From contig OX439049.1 in NCBI GenBank assembly GCA_949317995.1, positions 14,322,395 through 14,386,394 on the forward strand: a DNA stretch of 64,000 nucleotides, read 5' to 3'. Below the pieces are notes generated by a model. That model was not told the origin of the DNA. It worked only from the letters and a program-made list of their open reading frames with translations, and did not search any database. Source of the DNA: Acholoe squamosa. Lineage: Eukaryota > Annelida > Polychaeta > Phyllodocida > Polynoidae. Both the position numbers and the translations under genes were made by a program. This document shows positions 24,454 to 34,700 of the stretch, in pieces; the stretch's first letter is position 1; the number at the start of each line of letters is the position of its first letter.

Positions 24454-25397
24454 TGGCAACCGTTGCCATCATGTTTGAAAACCATGTTGCTATCTTTAAA
24501 GGTTTAAACTCCACTTAACTTTCTGAAACTCACTCAAGACTCTCCCTCCTTTCCCAGACACCACCCACCCACCCTCTACACCCCAATGTTATCATATGCT
24601 ATAATGTATCTATATTTGGTTAAGGTGCTGGAGGAATGGTGGGAGTGGGGCCCTGCTAACTTGTTTAATACCACCTTGAGGGATCACCAAATGGGCACTG
24701 GCCATGCACTGCTCAGTCTCCATTCAGGAAGCCATGCCAGGACAGACCTACCAGCAGCAGCCCCCTTGCAGTGTTGTTGCTCACATCTTCACCTCTTACT
24801 GCCTCACCCCAGCTCCTTACACTGCGTCACGTGTAGGCTGCCTGGTGCCTCCCCACTAAGTGGGAGTATAAACATACCTTGCTAACCATTTAAGGATATT
24901 GTAGGGCTTAATAATGCACTATGCCTTTTGGTCGTCACTATACATGGATGCAGCCACGATGAGTGTCTTACCAATGCTGCATTAATGCATCATTCCAAAA
25001 GGTTACTGTATATACCAGGGATGTAAGTCAGACAGAGAGAAAAATCAGGAAGTCAGATTTTGTTAACTTAACAGTTTAATAAGGTAAATTAAACACTATA
25101 GAAACTCATACAGGCATTAACATTCTGAATGCAAGTCTCCTGGTTGACCTATTGTTGAGATTTCTTTTTTCTTTTTGTGAGACTCCATCTGTTTTCCTTA
25201 ATGCCATGCCCTCCCTCCTTCTCTTTCTAGACTCCTCTTGCTGTGCCCTCTTTCTCCTTTTCTTGTAGCAAAGTTCTAGTTCTCTAAACTGCCACTTGGG
25301 CAGCACTAGGGGCAGCACAAAGCATTCCCCCCTAGTGTCTTAAAACGAAACTAGTTGTTTTTCAGCCAATCAGAGACCAGGGAATATTCAGCCCTTA
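24454..25397. other. gene-free stretch flanking the DIRS-like element
   Basis: A hairpin-family copy lies at about 24890-25010 ('gtgtcttaccaatgctgc', 'attaatgcatcat'). 25290-25385 resembles 53865-53980 ('gcagcacaa.gcat', 'cagccaatcag'). Confidence 0.45.
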
Positions 25398-25528
25398 TTT
25401 TGGAATTTTGGGAAACTTACCGTAGGGTACCGGAGGGAAGTTGAAGTAAAACTTCTTATTTTACCGAGGGAATACGGGGTATTGGAGGAACAGATGAGAT
25501 ACGACCGAAGCCGGTCACGTGACGACAG
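25398..25528 (-). repeat. 3' inverted terminal repeat of the DIRS-like element
   Basis: The outer 99 bases (25398-25496) are complementary to the ICR (25655-25753). The inner 36 bases (25493-25528, containing GCCGGTCACGTGACGAC) are the exact inverse of 31271-31306 in the 5' ITR. The outer part is longer than, and only partly similar to, the 5' ITR, so the two ends are unequal, as in DIRS-1. Confidence 0.9.
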
Positions 25529-25654
25529 ACTTGAAAACCTAAAATCTATGAGTAGAAAAACACACACAATTTTCTGGAAACAACCAGATTAGACATTTCA
25601 ATTTTTTCATATAATAATAATGACCTCGAAAGAATACGGGTAGGGTGGGAAGGG
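25529..25654. other. spacer between ICR and 3' ITR
   Basis: AT-rich 126 bases of element sequence with no coding capacity. It would form the loop of a hairpin between the ICR and the 3' ITR. Confidence 0.6.
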
Positions 25655-25797
25655 CATCTGTTCCTCCAATACCCCGTATTCCCTCGGTAAAATAAGAAGT
25701 TTTACTTCAACTTCCCTCCGGTACCCTACGGTAAGTTTCCCAAAATTCCAAAATTTTACCTCGGGAATACCTCGGGTATTTCCGTAACCGATGAGAT
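25655..25797 (-). repeat. internal complementary region (ICR)
   Basis: Two abutting parts: 25655-25753 is the complement of the 3' end (25398-25496), and 25754-25797 is the complement of the 5' end (31299-31342). The join sits between 25753 and 25754 (CCAAAA/TTTTACC). It therefore predicts the exact junction of a circular DNA intermediate and fixes both element ends. Confidence 0.92.
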
Positions 25798-26033
25798 GTT
25801 GAAAGCGAATGTGTTTTTCTAGTCATAAAGATTTTTGGCTATTATCAATAATTCTCAATTATTATCAATTTAATAATTGACCAAGACCAATACAGAATCA
25901 ATTCAACACCTTTAATTTTCTGACCTTTACCAACTTGGTTAAAGCACAGTACACTAGTTATCTGGAGTAGTCAAATAACCAACCAAAGCAATTAATACAC
26001 CAGACAACCCATACATTTGAACGTTCAACAAAT

Positions 26034-27281
26034 CTAATCTGCTAGTCTCAGCAAGTTAGTAGCTACATGCTCTGTATCAACCTCGATGGGCTTGTTGTAG
26101 AATTTCCGATATGAGTCAGCTGACTTCCACCCTGCCAGGCGCATTACGGCATTCAAGCAGGATCCTACCTTGGTGGAAGCTGAAGCTGAAGCCCCACGAG
26201 TAGAGTGGGCCTTCCAACGTGAAGTGTCAATCTCAGCCATGTCTAGAGTGGCAATGGTCCACCTGGCCAGGGTATCCCTACTGATTCCGTCATGAGGCGA
26301 AATGTAACTCATAAGGAGCTGTAGTGAATTTTCAAGAGGTGGGAGGTTCAGCTTCCTCCTAAGTCGTTCAGACTTTTCACGGACCTTTTGCCTCCTAGTG
26401 AGATATGCTTTGAGGGTGCTGACCACACAGAGTTTTTCATTCAGGATGTAGGGTCGCAAGACCACAGTGTTTAAAGGGTCACCGACTCTGTTAGACTTTA
26501 ACAGAGTACTGAGTCTGAAGACAGCATTTCTGTCTTCCCAAGACAGTTCATCTGTCCTTAACGCTAAGATTGTCTGCCCTCTTTGAGATGTGACAAGCAA
26601 AATTAAGACCGCTAGTTTCAACGATAACTTCTTAAGTGACAAAGAACTGTTATCCCCCCAACTTTTGAACAACTTGAATACCTTTGTAACGTCCCAAAAC
26701 GTGTCATACCTTGGTCCACTAGGTCTATCTTCGTATGTACCCTTTACCATATGGCAAATGTTTGGATGTTGCCCAATAGGCACCCCATCTACCTGTGGTA
26801 ACAGGGTTCCCAAAGCACACCGTGCCACATTCATAACTCCATGACCTACTCCCGAGTCATACAAAGTTCTCATAAATTTACACACTTGTGGCATAGTGCC
26901 CTTCATCCAGTTATAACCCCGTTCAACACAGAAAACTATCCATTTGTTTATGTAAGTCGTATAAAGTTTCCTTGTAGATGGTCTCCAAGCTTTTATCATA
27001 AGGTCAATGGAAGCCTTGTCATACCCTTCCTTTTGGAGGCGTCGCCTCAGAAAAGGAAAGCTATAATTGGTAGACTTCCTATGAACTGTAGGCTTGTAGG
27101 GGCCCCATGAGGTAGTAGGTTGTTCTTTCTCTTGCGGAACCGTACGTAGTCCACCGCATACTTGTGGGCTTTTGCCTTCCAGGGTTGACTCTCCCAATCC
27201 GGCATCACGAGGATTGCCCTTGCTCCTGCCCTCAATATGCGTTGAAGCACCCGGCCTGCAATGCTGAACGGAGGAAAACAA
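26034..27281 (-). CDS. tyrosine recombinase (integrase) of DIRS-like element
   Basis: The 415-residue frame is closed by a stop just before AT-rich non-coding sequence and the ICR. An N-terminal SAM-like DNA-binding region (about residues 85-200, with RPSTRKLYTTYINKW) precedes the catalytic domain. Candidate catalytic residues are Arg234 (SQRGQTIL), His359 and Arg362 (AHSTRGAS), Trp385 (AGWKSADSY, replacing the second His as in many DIRS recombinases) and nucleophile Tyr395 (YRKFYNKP). It would cut and rejoin the circular cDNA into the genome in place of a DDE integrase. The frame overlaps the end of the RT ORF by 235 bases in another phase, so the first 60-80 residues may not be translated as shown. 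The ATG at 27281 is only the most upstream one in frame. No internal stops or frameshifts. Confidence 0.92.
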   Translation of the reverse strand: MFSSVQHCRPGASTHIEGRSKGNPRDAGLGESTLEGKSPQVCGGLRTVPQEKEQPTTSWGPYKPTVHRKSTNYSFPFLRRRLQKEGYDKASIDLMIKAWRPSTRKLYTTYINKWIVFCVERGYNWMKGTMPQVCKFMRTLYDSGVGHGVMNVARCALGTLLPQVDGVPIGQHPNICHMVKGTYEDRPSGPRYDTFWDVTKVFKLFKSWGDNSSLSLKKLSLKLAVLILLVTSQRGQTILALRTDELSWEDRNAVFRLSTLLKSNRVGDPLNTVVLRPYILNEKLCVVSTLKAYLTRRQKVREKSERLRRKLNLPPLENSLQLLMSYISPHDGISRDTLARWTIATLDMAEIDTSRWKAHSTRGASASASTKVGSCLNAVMRLAGWKSADSYRKFYNKPIEVDTEHVATNLLRLAD

Positions 27282-28936
27282 TATAAGAGCTTATTAGGCC
27301 ATGTGAATGAGAAAGAGTCAACTTTCCATGCTTCTGGTTCTGGCCTACGTGACACAAAACATTGAACTTTACAATTTGTTCTAGAAGCGAACATGTCCAC
27401 CTGAGGCCTCCCAAACCTTTCACAAATGATTTCAAAAATTGAGTCATTTATCTCCCACTCAGTCTCATCTTGGAAATGGCGTGACTCATGATCAGCGATG
27501 ACATTATCCACTCCCGGCACATGAGCCGCTGTCAACCAGATCCCTCTAGACTCACACCAGTTCCAGATGTTTCTTGATACCAGATTACACATTGGAGACT
27601 GCAGCCCTCCCATATGTCTCACATATGCAAGTGCCGTGGTATTATCTGTCATGACCCTAATATGAGCCCCTCTCACTTTACACAATGATTTTAGCCCATA
27701 TTCTATTGCCATGGTCTCGTGGATGTTGGTGTGGAAGTCCACCTCAGGAGGAAGCCATCTGCCATTAGTTCTGACATTCCCCCTGTGTGCACCCCAGCCG
27801 TCATCCGATGCATCCGTATACAATTCAAACTCTGGTGGACCTACATCCAGTGCCTTCTTAGCAGTTGGTATGCTGGCTTGCCACCATAGTATGTCCTGTA
27901 TAGCATCCTTGGAAAGTACCATTTTTGCATCAAAATTCCCTTTTCGGTAGGCTAACCATTCATTCTTGCATTTCTCAAGTCCTTTAATATGTGCAGGCCC
28001 ATATTGAACTCCTGCCGAGTAAGCTACCATAAGACCTATGAGAGATGCAACCTCCCTGATTTTTGGCTTGACTTTCCCCAGCAGCAAGTAGGAATCTGAC
28101 ATGAATTTGTCTACCTTCTCCTGAGTTGGATATATAGACATATCCACAGAGTCAATCCAAAAACCCAAGAAAATCACCTTTTGCGAGGCTACAAAGGCTG
28201 ACTTATTTGGGTGAATTACAAAACCTAACCCATCCAGGGTTTCACACACTCTTCTGATAGATTGCTCACAACCTTCTTTTGACTCATGCATAATAAAAGA
28301 ATCGTCAATGTAGGGGAAACAGATGTGTCCCTCCTCCCTTAGCTTTGCGAAGGGGGGAGTGAGCAACTTAGTGAATACTCTTGGTGCACATGAAAGACCG
28401 TTTGGCATCCCTACAAACTGGTAGAGGACCCCATTCCACCTGAACTTCAGAAATTTACGATAATCTTCTCGTACAGGAATAGAGTAATAGGCATCCTTTA
28501 AATCTACACTCCCCATAAAACAATTAGGGGTGACAAGGTCCACAGCAGTTTGTAGGGAGGCCATCTTAAAATGCTCATACATGACCTGCTTGTTCATATC
28601 TGTCAAATCCAATATAAGCCTGTAATCCCCATTGGGCTTGGGACGCAGGAAAACATTGGAGATGAATTCGCCCTGTTCATGTACTGTAAACTCAATAATA
28701 CCCCTAGCTACCATTTTATCTACTTCCTTATCCATAAAGGCCACCTCTACCGGATCAAGTTTATATGGAGGAGGCACCCAGTCCTGGGATGGTAAGGCAT
28801 TAAAGTCAATGGTGACACCCTGAGACATGGCTAAGATCCAAGGGTCCTTGGTGAGTTTAAACCAAGCATCAGCACACTTCAGAATGTTTCCCCCTTGAAA
28901 GGATTGGACAGTGTTATGTAGTGGGAAGGGACTCAC
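27047..28936 (-). CDS. reverse transcriptase / RNase H polyprotein of DIRS-like element
   Basis: 629 residues. The reverse transcriptase (about residues 60-270) shows LRPKPNGDYRLILDLTDMN (97-115), catalytic Asp145 in SVDLKDAYYSIP, VGMPNGLSCAPRVF, and YIDD at 209-212 with catalytic Asp211/Asp212. RNase H (about 370-490) has Asp375 (YTDASDDGWGA), Glu407 (IHETMAIEYGL), Asp431 (VMTDNTTAL) and Asp482 (VIADHESR). The C-terminal 130 residues contain VDMFASR and a CFPPFS ... ILVMPDWESQPW block, which I associate with the region after RNase H in DIRS elements. The role is copying the element RNA to cDNA in a cytoplasmic particle and degrading the template. The ATG lies 5 bases after the gag stop, in another frame. 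All catalytic residues are present. Confidence 0.93.
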   Translation of the reverse strand: MSPFPLHNTVQSFQGGNILKCADAWFKLTKDPWILAMSQGVTIDFNALPSQDWVPPPYKLDPVEVAFMDKEVDKMVARGIIEFTVHEQGEFISNVFLRPKPNGDYRLILDLTDMNKQVMYEHFKMASLQTAVDLVTPNCFMGSVDLKDAYYSIPVREDYRKFLKFRWNGVLYQFVGMPNGLSCAPRVFTKLLTPPFAKLREEGHICFPYIDDSFIMHESKEGCEQSIRRVCETLDGLGFVIHPNKSAFVASQKVIFLGFWIDSVDMSIYPTQEKVDKFMSDSYLLLGKVKPKIREVASLIGLMVAYSAGVQYGPAHIKGLEKCKNEWLAYRKGNFDAKMVLSKDAIQDILWWQASIPTAKKALDVGPPEFELYTDASDDGWGAHRGNVRTNGRWLPPEVDFHTNIHETMAIEYGLKSLCKVRGAHIRVMTDNTTALAYVRHMGGLQSPMCNLVSRNIWNWCESRGIWLTAAHVPGVDNVIADHESRHFQDETEWEINDSIFEIICERFGRPQVDMFASRTNCKVQCFVSRRPEPEAWKVDSFSFTWPNKLLYCFPPFSIAGRVLQRILRAGARAILVMPDWESQPWKAKAHKYAVDYVRFRKRKNNLLPHGAPTSLQFIGSLPIIAFLF

Positions 28937-28941
28937 CTGCC

Positions 28942-30357
28942 CTACTTGGGCCCCTTCTTGGAAAAACCCTGTTGGGCTTGCTGCTGCTGACCTTGGCCCT
29001 GCGGACGAGGTGCTTTGAAGCGGTAACCCTGGCCTTGTGTCTGGTAATTCTGAGAGTAAGTCTGCCTGTAGCCATGAGCCACTTGAAATCTCGGCTGAGC
29101 GTACTGATGGCGCGGAGCAGGGTAGCGGCCCCTAGGGCCCTGGACATAGTAGTGGTTCTGTCCATAAGGGTGTCTAGGCCCCCAGGCTTGAGCAGGTGCT
29201 GTGCCCATGACCTTCTGCCTCTTAGACTGGGAATGAGAGTCCTGCGGCCCCGGGCGTTTGGACGCTAGAACCTTGTCTGAGATCTTCTTGTCCTCCTCAG
29301 CTTGTTTAATACGAGCCTCCAGGTTGCCCCCAAAAAGCCATTGTGGGTCCCCATCAATGTTGGTCTTAGTGAGCGCCTTAGCATAGGGCTTAGCAAGGAA
29401 AGGTTTTAGCAAGTCCCTCCTCTTCACCGATAGCCCATTGCATACATTGACCAGTAGTCTGGTTGCCTTATTAAAATCCCTTCCAAAGGCATCCAGTTGT
29501 TGGTCCTCGGGCCCTTTCTCCAACATCATCGAGCCTAACGGTGCCATAGCTGCAATGGCCGAGACCACCCCTTTCTGCAGGGTCTGAAGAGATACATCCA
29601 GCATACGCACTGCCGCATTCTTGGAAAGTGCCTCAGAGTTGAAAATTGCTTCCTCTAACTTAGGTGCTACCAGTCTCTGCACATTTGAAGGCCTAGGAAA
29701 TTCTTTAGCCGCTTTCTCCAAGTCCTGGGCAATATAAGTCTCTTCAAAATAGGAATTGATGGCATCGGAGAGGGCTTCATGTACAGTGGGGCCTTCCTTG
29801 GTTAGTTCAGCTTTTTCCCGTCTGTAGGACTGGATACTCTCAGCTAGGCTTCCTGTTAGCCCCTTGAGATGGTCTATTGGAGGTGGCTTAGCCTTTGACG
29901 ACTGTGCCTCAAAATCACCTTGCACAGAAGCCACTTCCTCCTCATCATCCACTACTGACATAGCATGTGCCTGTCCATGTGGGCCTAGTACCACATAACC
30001 CTGACCTTCCTCCTCTACTGGTTCACACTGGTAGGCCATGTGATCCATACCATAGGCATAATCCATCGGTTGATAAGGGTCCTGATAGTAATCATAACCC
30101 TGCTGGTAGTAGGGCATAGGAGGAGCCCATCTTTGAGGTGGCTGCTGGACCAACAGCACAGGAGCACTGGGAGTCTCAGTAGTTTGAACCTCAGGCTCCT
30201 TCTCAGAGTTTACTGAACTCACAGTGTCCTTCTCAGCACCCTTATCCTTAGAATGCCTAGATGAAGATCTAGCAGAGCTGGAACTTGAACTAGAGTTCTT
30301 ATGTGATTTCTTCCCCTTCTCCACAGCAGTGGGACTGGACTGAGATGTACTTGCCAT
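28942..30357 (-). CDS. gag-like ORF1 of DIRS-like element
   Basis: 471 residues, first ORF of the element, beginning at an ATG preceded by a purine-rich leader. Residues 1-45 are a Ser/Lys-rich low-complexity tail (SSSSSSSARSSSRHSKDKG). 85-130 are Tyr/Gln/Pro-rich. About 160-360 form a helical, charge-mixed region, the likely assembly core. The C-terminus (about 385-471) is basic and Arg/Gln/Tyr/Gly-rich (PRPQGQGQQQQAQQGFSKK) and probably binds nucleic acid. There is no CCHC knuckle, unlike the second YR element at 48 kb. By position it should be the particle-forming protein. Fast-evolving gag proteins carry few diagnostic motifs, so the family call rests mainly on synteny with the RT and recombinase. 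Confidence 0.8.
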   Translation of the reverse strand: MASTSQSSPTAVEKGKKSHKNSSSSSSSARSSSRHSKDKGAEKDTVSSVNSEKEPEVQTTETPSAPVLLVQQPPQRWAPPMPYYQQGYDYYQDPYQPMDYAYGMDHMAYQCEPVEEEGQGYVVLGPHGQAHAMSVVDDEEEVASVQGDFEAQSSKAKPPPIDHLKGLTGSLAESIQSYRREKAELTKEGPTVHEALSDAINSYFEETYIAQDLEKAAKEFPRPSNVQRLVAPKLEEAIFNSEALSKNAAVRMLDVSLQTLQKGVVSAIAAMAPLGSMMLEKGPEDQQLDAFGRDFNKATRLLVNVCNGLSVKRRDLLKPFLAKPYAKALTKTNIDGDPQWLFGGNLEARIKQAEEDKKISDKVLASKRPGPQDSHSQSKRQKVMGTAPAQAWGPRHPYGQNHYYVQGPRGRYPAPRHQYAQPRFQVAHGYRQTYSQNYQTQGQGYRFKAPRPQGQGQQQQAQQGFSKKGPK

Positions 30358-30406
30358 CCTGGAAAAAGACCAGAAATAAAAGGATTATAGCCTAGCTGCT
30401 GATCGA

Positions 30407-30792
30407 TATGTACTTAGAGCAGGACTAGAAAACATGTACCTGGAGTAGACCCGCTTAGCGGCAACGGCGAAACTCGCCGAGCGCTATGTACTTAGAGCAG
30501 GACAATAACGTGTACCTGGAGCAGACCCGCTTAGCGGTAACGGCGAAACTCGCCGAGCGCTATGTATTTAGAGCAGGACTAGAAAACATGTACCTGGAGC
30601 AGACCCGCTTAGCGGCAACGGCGAAACTCGCCGAGCGGTATGTACTTAGAGCAGGACAATAACGTGTACCTGGAGCAGACCCGCTTAGCGGTAACGGCGA
30701 AACTCGCCGAGCGCTATGTATTTAGAGCAGGACTAGAAAACATGTACCTGGAGCAGACCCGCTTAGCGGCAACGGCGAAACTCGCCGAGCGG
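30407..30792 (-). repeat. alternating 78/76-bp leader repeats of the DIRS-like element
   Basis: Units start at 30407, 30485, 30561, 30639, 30715 and 30793, so spacings alternate 78, 76, 78, 76, 78: a 154-bp higher-order unit of two variants ('gactagaaaacatgtacc' and 'gacaataacgtgtacc'). Every unit holds two adjacent small hairpins, CCGCTTAGCGG and CGGCGAAACTCGCCG. They lie upstream of ORF1 in the 5' leader, so they may hold the promoter, act in the RNA leader (packaging, translation), or bind element proteins. Which of these is unknown. Confidence 0.85.
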
Positions 30793-31270
30793 TATGCACT
30801 TAGAGGTATACTTTAGGTAGCTCTCGCATTGTCCTACTCTAAGTACGCAGGTACAACCGCGCTGGTGCTCGGCGAGCCCCAACGAAGAATTTTTCGATCG
30901 CTATCGACCAAAACTGCCCGAAAAACGGGCAAACTGAGGGCAAAATGGGTGCCAAACATCAGGGAATGCTCAAAAAACCCTGTTAGATCCCTGTAACGAG
31001 AGAATTCCAGCGGAATTCCTCCAGGAATTTGTAAAAATGTAAAATCTCTCTACGGCCTGCCGACACGACAACCGTCTTTGAGAGAAAACTTTATTTTCTA
31101 GCACTAAAAGGGTACCCCAACGGCGTAACCCTGGCTAGAAGCAAACGAGAACAAAAACCCTTAAAATAGGGCAAAAACTGCCCAGAAAAGGGCAGTAAAA
31201 TGGGTAAAACCGATCAAATACTCACCTGGAAATTTGAAACCGTCTGCCAAACACGGACGCTCGATCCAAA
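30793..31270 (-). other. 5' leader of the DIRS-like element
   Basis: Non-coding element sequence between the 5' ITR and the sub-repeats. It contains repeated 'aaaactgccc' / 'gggcaaaa' blocks. No TATA box stands out. Confidence 0.5.
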
Positions 31271-31342
31271 CTGTCGTCACGTGACCGGCTTCGGTCGTAT
31301 CTCATCGGTTACGGAAATACCCGAGGTATTCCCGAGGTAAAA
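31271..31342 (-). repeat. 5' inverted terminal repeat of the DIRS-like element
   Basis: 31271-31306 is the exact inverse of 25493-25528, and 31299-31342 is the exact inverse of the ICR half 25754-25797. It ends in GAGGTAAAA at 31342, followed by host sequence. Confidence 0.9.
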
Positions 31343-31655
31343 CTCGGTAAATAGATCTGGAAGATGTTTGGAACATGTTAGGAGCAATGTAGGGAGGTCG
31401 GGGAGGGTCTTAGGGATGGGAGGAGCCCGTCCTGGTTGCATCTATTGGCCGGCAGCAGTGCAGGGAGGTCGGGAGGAGTCTTAGGGTCCTGGCTGCATCT
31501 ACTGTATTCTACTGGCCGACAGCAGTGTACAGTTGGGCTAAGATCAAACAAAAAGTGACCTTCTCATGATTTTGTTAGTCTGTAATAATAACAGTTTTTC
31601 ATTTTCTAGAAAATAGGAATTCCTTATAAAACTTGAAGACCTGATTTTATACACT
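31343..31655. other. gene-free flank with short duplication
   Basis: A local imperfect duplication ('agggaggtcggg' ... 'gtcttaggg' ... 'tggttgcatcta' ... 'ggccggcagcagtg') occurs at about 31388-31460 and 31460-31525. Confidence 0.5.
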
Positions 31656-31659
31656 CCAC

Positions 31660-31790
31660 ATGGGTGGGCATCGGATTGGCATCATGCTCCAATGCAATGC
31701 TGATGAGTAGACTTGCCAGGCCTGCATTGGTGCATCAATGGTGACCATAGGACATGAACCTGGAGGCATCATCCAGCCCTTAAAGGTATA
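31660..31790. repeat. double-hairpin family, partial copy
   Basis: 'atcatgctccaatgcaatgc' ... 'gccaggcctgcattggtgca' forms one hairpin of the family, with 'gaacctggaggcatcat' following as in other copies. Confidence 0.65.
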
Positions 31791-34700
31791 AACATGGCTT
31801 AATAGCTGGAGGCGGCGCCTGGGGCGCTGCTGACCACACTGTAAAGGTCTATTAATATTAGGGTGATGGGGGGCTGTGGGGAGAGTCAACACCTACATGT
31901 ATGCACCCACACCAGCCAATTATACCTCCACCAGGTCAGAATCAATATCACCTACAAGCCAAACCCACACCTTCATGCAGTCTATGGGCATGGGAGGGTG
32001 GGAGGGTGTGGGCAGAGGGTGAGGCAGGGAGGGATGATGGTGAGAGAGGTATGCGCAGAATTGTGCATGGAAGTGACTGATACTCAAAAAAGGACTTGAA
32101 CACAACTTTGAAGTAAATAGGAAAATGTTGAAGGAAACTGATGCCTGAATGGGATAAAGAAGGTGAGGCACAAGAATACCAGCCTTATTGACCTTACTGC
32201 GAGAAGCTCACAAATGAGAAGCTTTGAGGCACAGGAGTCCAGGAGATAAGCTAAGGGATAGGGCACTTGGAGGAGAGGAGATAAGTAAAGTGAAGGATAC
32301 TTAGGACCAGTGCAGTTGAAGGGAAATTTGTGTCCCTTTAAGGGGGCCTAATACCTAGCACAAAAACCATTAAGGTGCTCAAATAGGACCCCCTGAATAT
32401 AGGTTTTATATAGCAGTGCATAGTTCTTTGGAACTTGAAATTCGCTGTCAGGGAAAAGACCCAGACGGCTGCCATCGCTGTTTACAGTGCCGGCAGGTGG
32501 ATTATATAGCCCTGCAACAGTGCATTATGATGACAAAGATACATGACCTTTGAGGCACCATGTACCCCTTAAGGGGTTAAGAGTATCCCTCAAAGGCTTA
32601 AGGGAAAGGGTGAGCAGGTACTGAGGGTGGTGTATATGGACAGGCTGCTGATGGAGCAAGACTTTGGGGAGTGAAATTCACTGCACGACTGCGTAAACAG
32701 ACCCAGATGTTTGACCAGGGACAACTTTTATGAAGTTGTTTCTCAACTGCTCTAGACCTGCTGTAGACGTTCAGCGAGCTGCTCCCAAATTCTCATAACT
32801 GCGGGTAATGGAGTCTGGAATTGCAGCTCAAGCTGATACTAAATGTACAGAGGGGGATTGCTTCCATGTGCCGAGGTGGCTGTGAAAAGGGGAAAGTACA
32901 AGAGATGTAGATTATATGGCAAGAGGAGTACATGTGGTCCAAAAAATGGAATTGTAAGAGAAAGAGGAATCGATGAGTAACAGAGGTGAGGGTAAGGAGA
33001 TGGAAAATAGGAAAATACAAGACAACAGAGAGGGATGGAAATGGGAGCTCGAAAGGGAACCGATATGACTATAGAAGAGAGGAGGGGAGTGGAAATAAGG
33101 GTTAGAGAAGCAAAAGAGGATAAAAAGACACAAGACCAGAGGAGAGAGAAAGGGGGACTAGACTAACGGAGTTGAGGGGAAGGGCCTCAAAAAGGGCAGG
33201 TTGGAAGAACAGAGAAGTAGTGTGGTGTATTTTCTTGTACCCCCATCGGTGTAGGAAAATGAGAGGGGAATATATGGAAAATGCAGCGCTGGAGAAGCTT
33301 AAGGGGGAGAAGGGAGACTGGGTAGGTGCTGTATAAACCTACTAATGAATGCCCATTTTAATCTAGATTTAATTAAGAAAGGCCTGCCAGGGTCCTAATA
33401 GGATCCAATATACTCCTCAGGAAGATATATGCAGTATTGATCCAATTTTCAGGAGTAGGTCGCAGCCAGGGTTTCTAAGCCTGATACCTCAGGTTCCACT
33501 TGATTAGATTACTATTGCCATAGCATACCAATATCACGATATAGATGGTGACCAACTGTGAACAGTTTTCTCCTTCAATCTGAATATATAGGAAACTGCC
33601 TGTGGAATTCCAATAGGCCTCACTACTTGTGTAGCCAAGAGGGTCTAGGAAGCAAATCTTCATTTTTTGGGGTGGGAGGGACTGGGGGTGTTTGGCCCCA
33701 TACCCAATTTCCAGTAATCATCAACATAGTCAGCCCATGCTTACCTGTCTTGTATTACTTTATTGGGCAGGCAAAATTGAGAAGAGACAGATCAAGATAT
33801 CCCAGGCAATGCCTTGAGCTTTGCCATCCCAAAAGGGCACCCAGTCTGCATTCTGAGAAAAGATTGCATGGTTCAAATGGTACATATTGTCATACATGGG
33901 TAATAACCTATGAAATTGTAAGATGAGAGAGGAGGGGAAGGGGGGGGGGCAATTTTGTTTGTGAACTTGTGGTTTCAGGCTCTTTATTTGGACATGTTTC
34001 TTCCAACTCCTGCGGTCACTCCTTATAAAACACACATTGAACTATATTTTATATTGGTGTGCAGGTTGTGGTGTCAGGGCTGTAGGAAGGTGGGTAGGAA
34101 TACTGCTGACTGCCAGCTGCTGGGGGTAGGGGTGGAACTGTGCATGGGAAGGTGTGTGTGAAGGCTAGGGTCCCATGTGGCAGCCAGACCTCCTGACATA
34201 TTGAAACTTGGGATACATGTATATATGCGCATTGCTTTCTATCTAAGCCATGCAGACGGCTGTAACTGGGCTAATGCCCCTCATGTACATAAACAGATAT
34301 GTCTATGGGGCACTTCCAGGTCATTATATGTTGACAGACATCTTGCTACCCATCATGGATTAATTCAATCAGCTAGCAGTGAAAATAGACCTACTCCTCA
34401 CTTTATTTCTTATTATTATCCTTGTTTTGTCGATCTATGATTACTATGGAAACTGACAGTGTTGCAAATGACAGTTCATAGAGGATGTGCCTTTTTCATC
34501 TGAATCTGACACAGCTAGGTCTTATTTCACTACTGTATACATACCAGTCCGCTCAGCCTCCACTGGTGCCATTTTCCCTTTCTCTGCCTACTGTTACATA
34601 AATCATAGTTTTCCACTTCAAATATATCCTTAATTTTCACAAACATGACAGAAATGTAGTGTTATCGTTGAATTTATGAGGTCTTAAAATGGGCGGAGTT

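Larger units (their letters stand above)
25398..31342 (-). mobile_element. complete DIRS-like tyrosine-recombinase retrotransposon
   Basis: A 5,945-bp element read on the minus strand: 5' inverted terminal repeat (ITR), leader with sub-repeats, gag-like ORF, RT/RNase H ORF, overlapping tyrosine recombinase ORF, internal complementary region (ICR), then a 3' ITR. All three ORFs are open. The ICR (25655-25797) is the exact complement of the two element ends joined: 99 bases to the outer 3' ITR (25398-25496) and 44 bases to the 5' end (31299-31342). This is the hallmark of DIRS elements, where the ICR templates joining of the ends into a circle that the recombinase then integrates, so no TSD is expected and none was seen. 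Intact ORFs and exact end/ICR matches suggest a young, possibly active copy. Confidence 0.93.

Noticed and set aside
26034-27281. Phage integrase or bacterial insertion
   Set aside because: The recombinase sits with an RT/RNase H ORF, a gag-like ORF, ITRs and an ICR. That is a DIRS-like retrotransposon.
28914-29268. Open frames of 83 and 115 codons at the gag end
   Set aside because: They are shadows of the gag-like ORF's basic, Gln/Arg-rich end in other frames.
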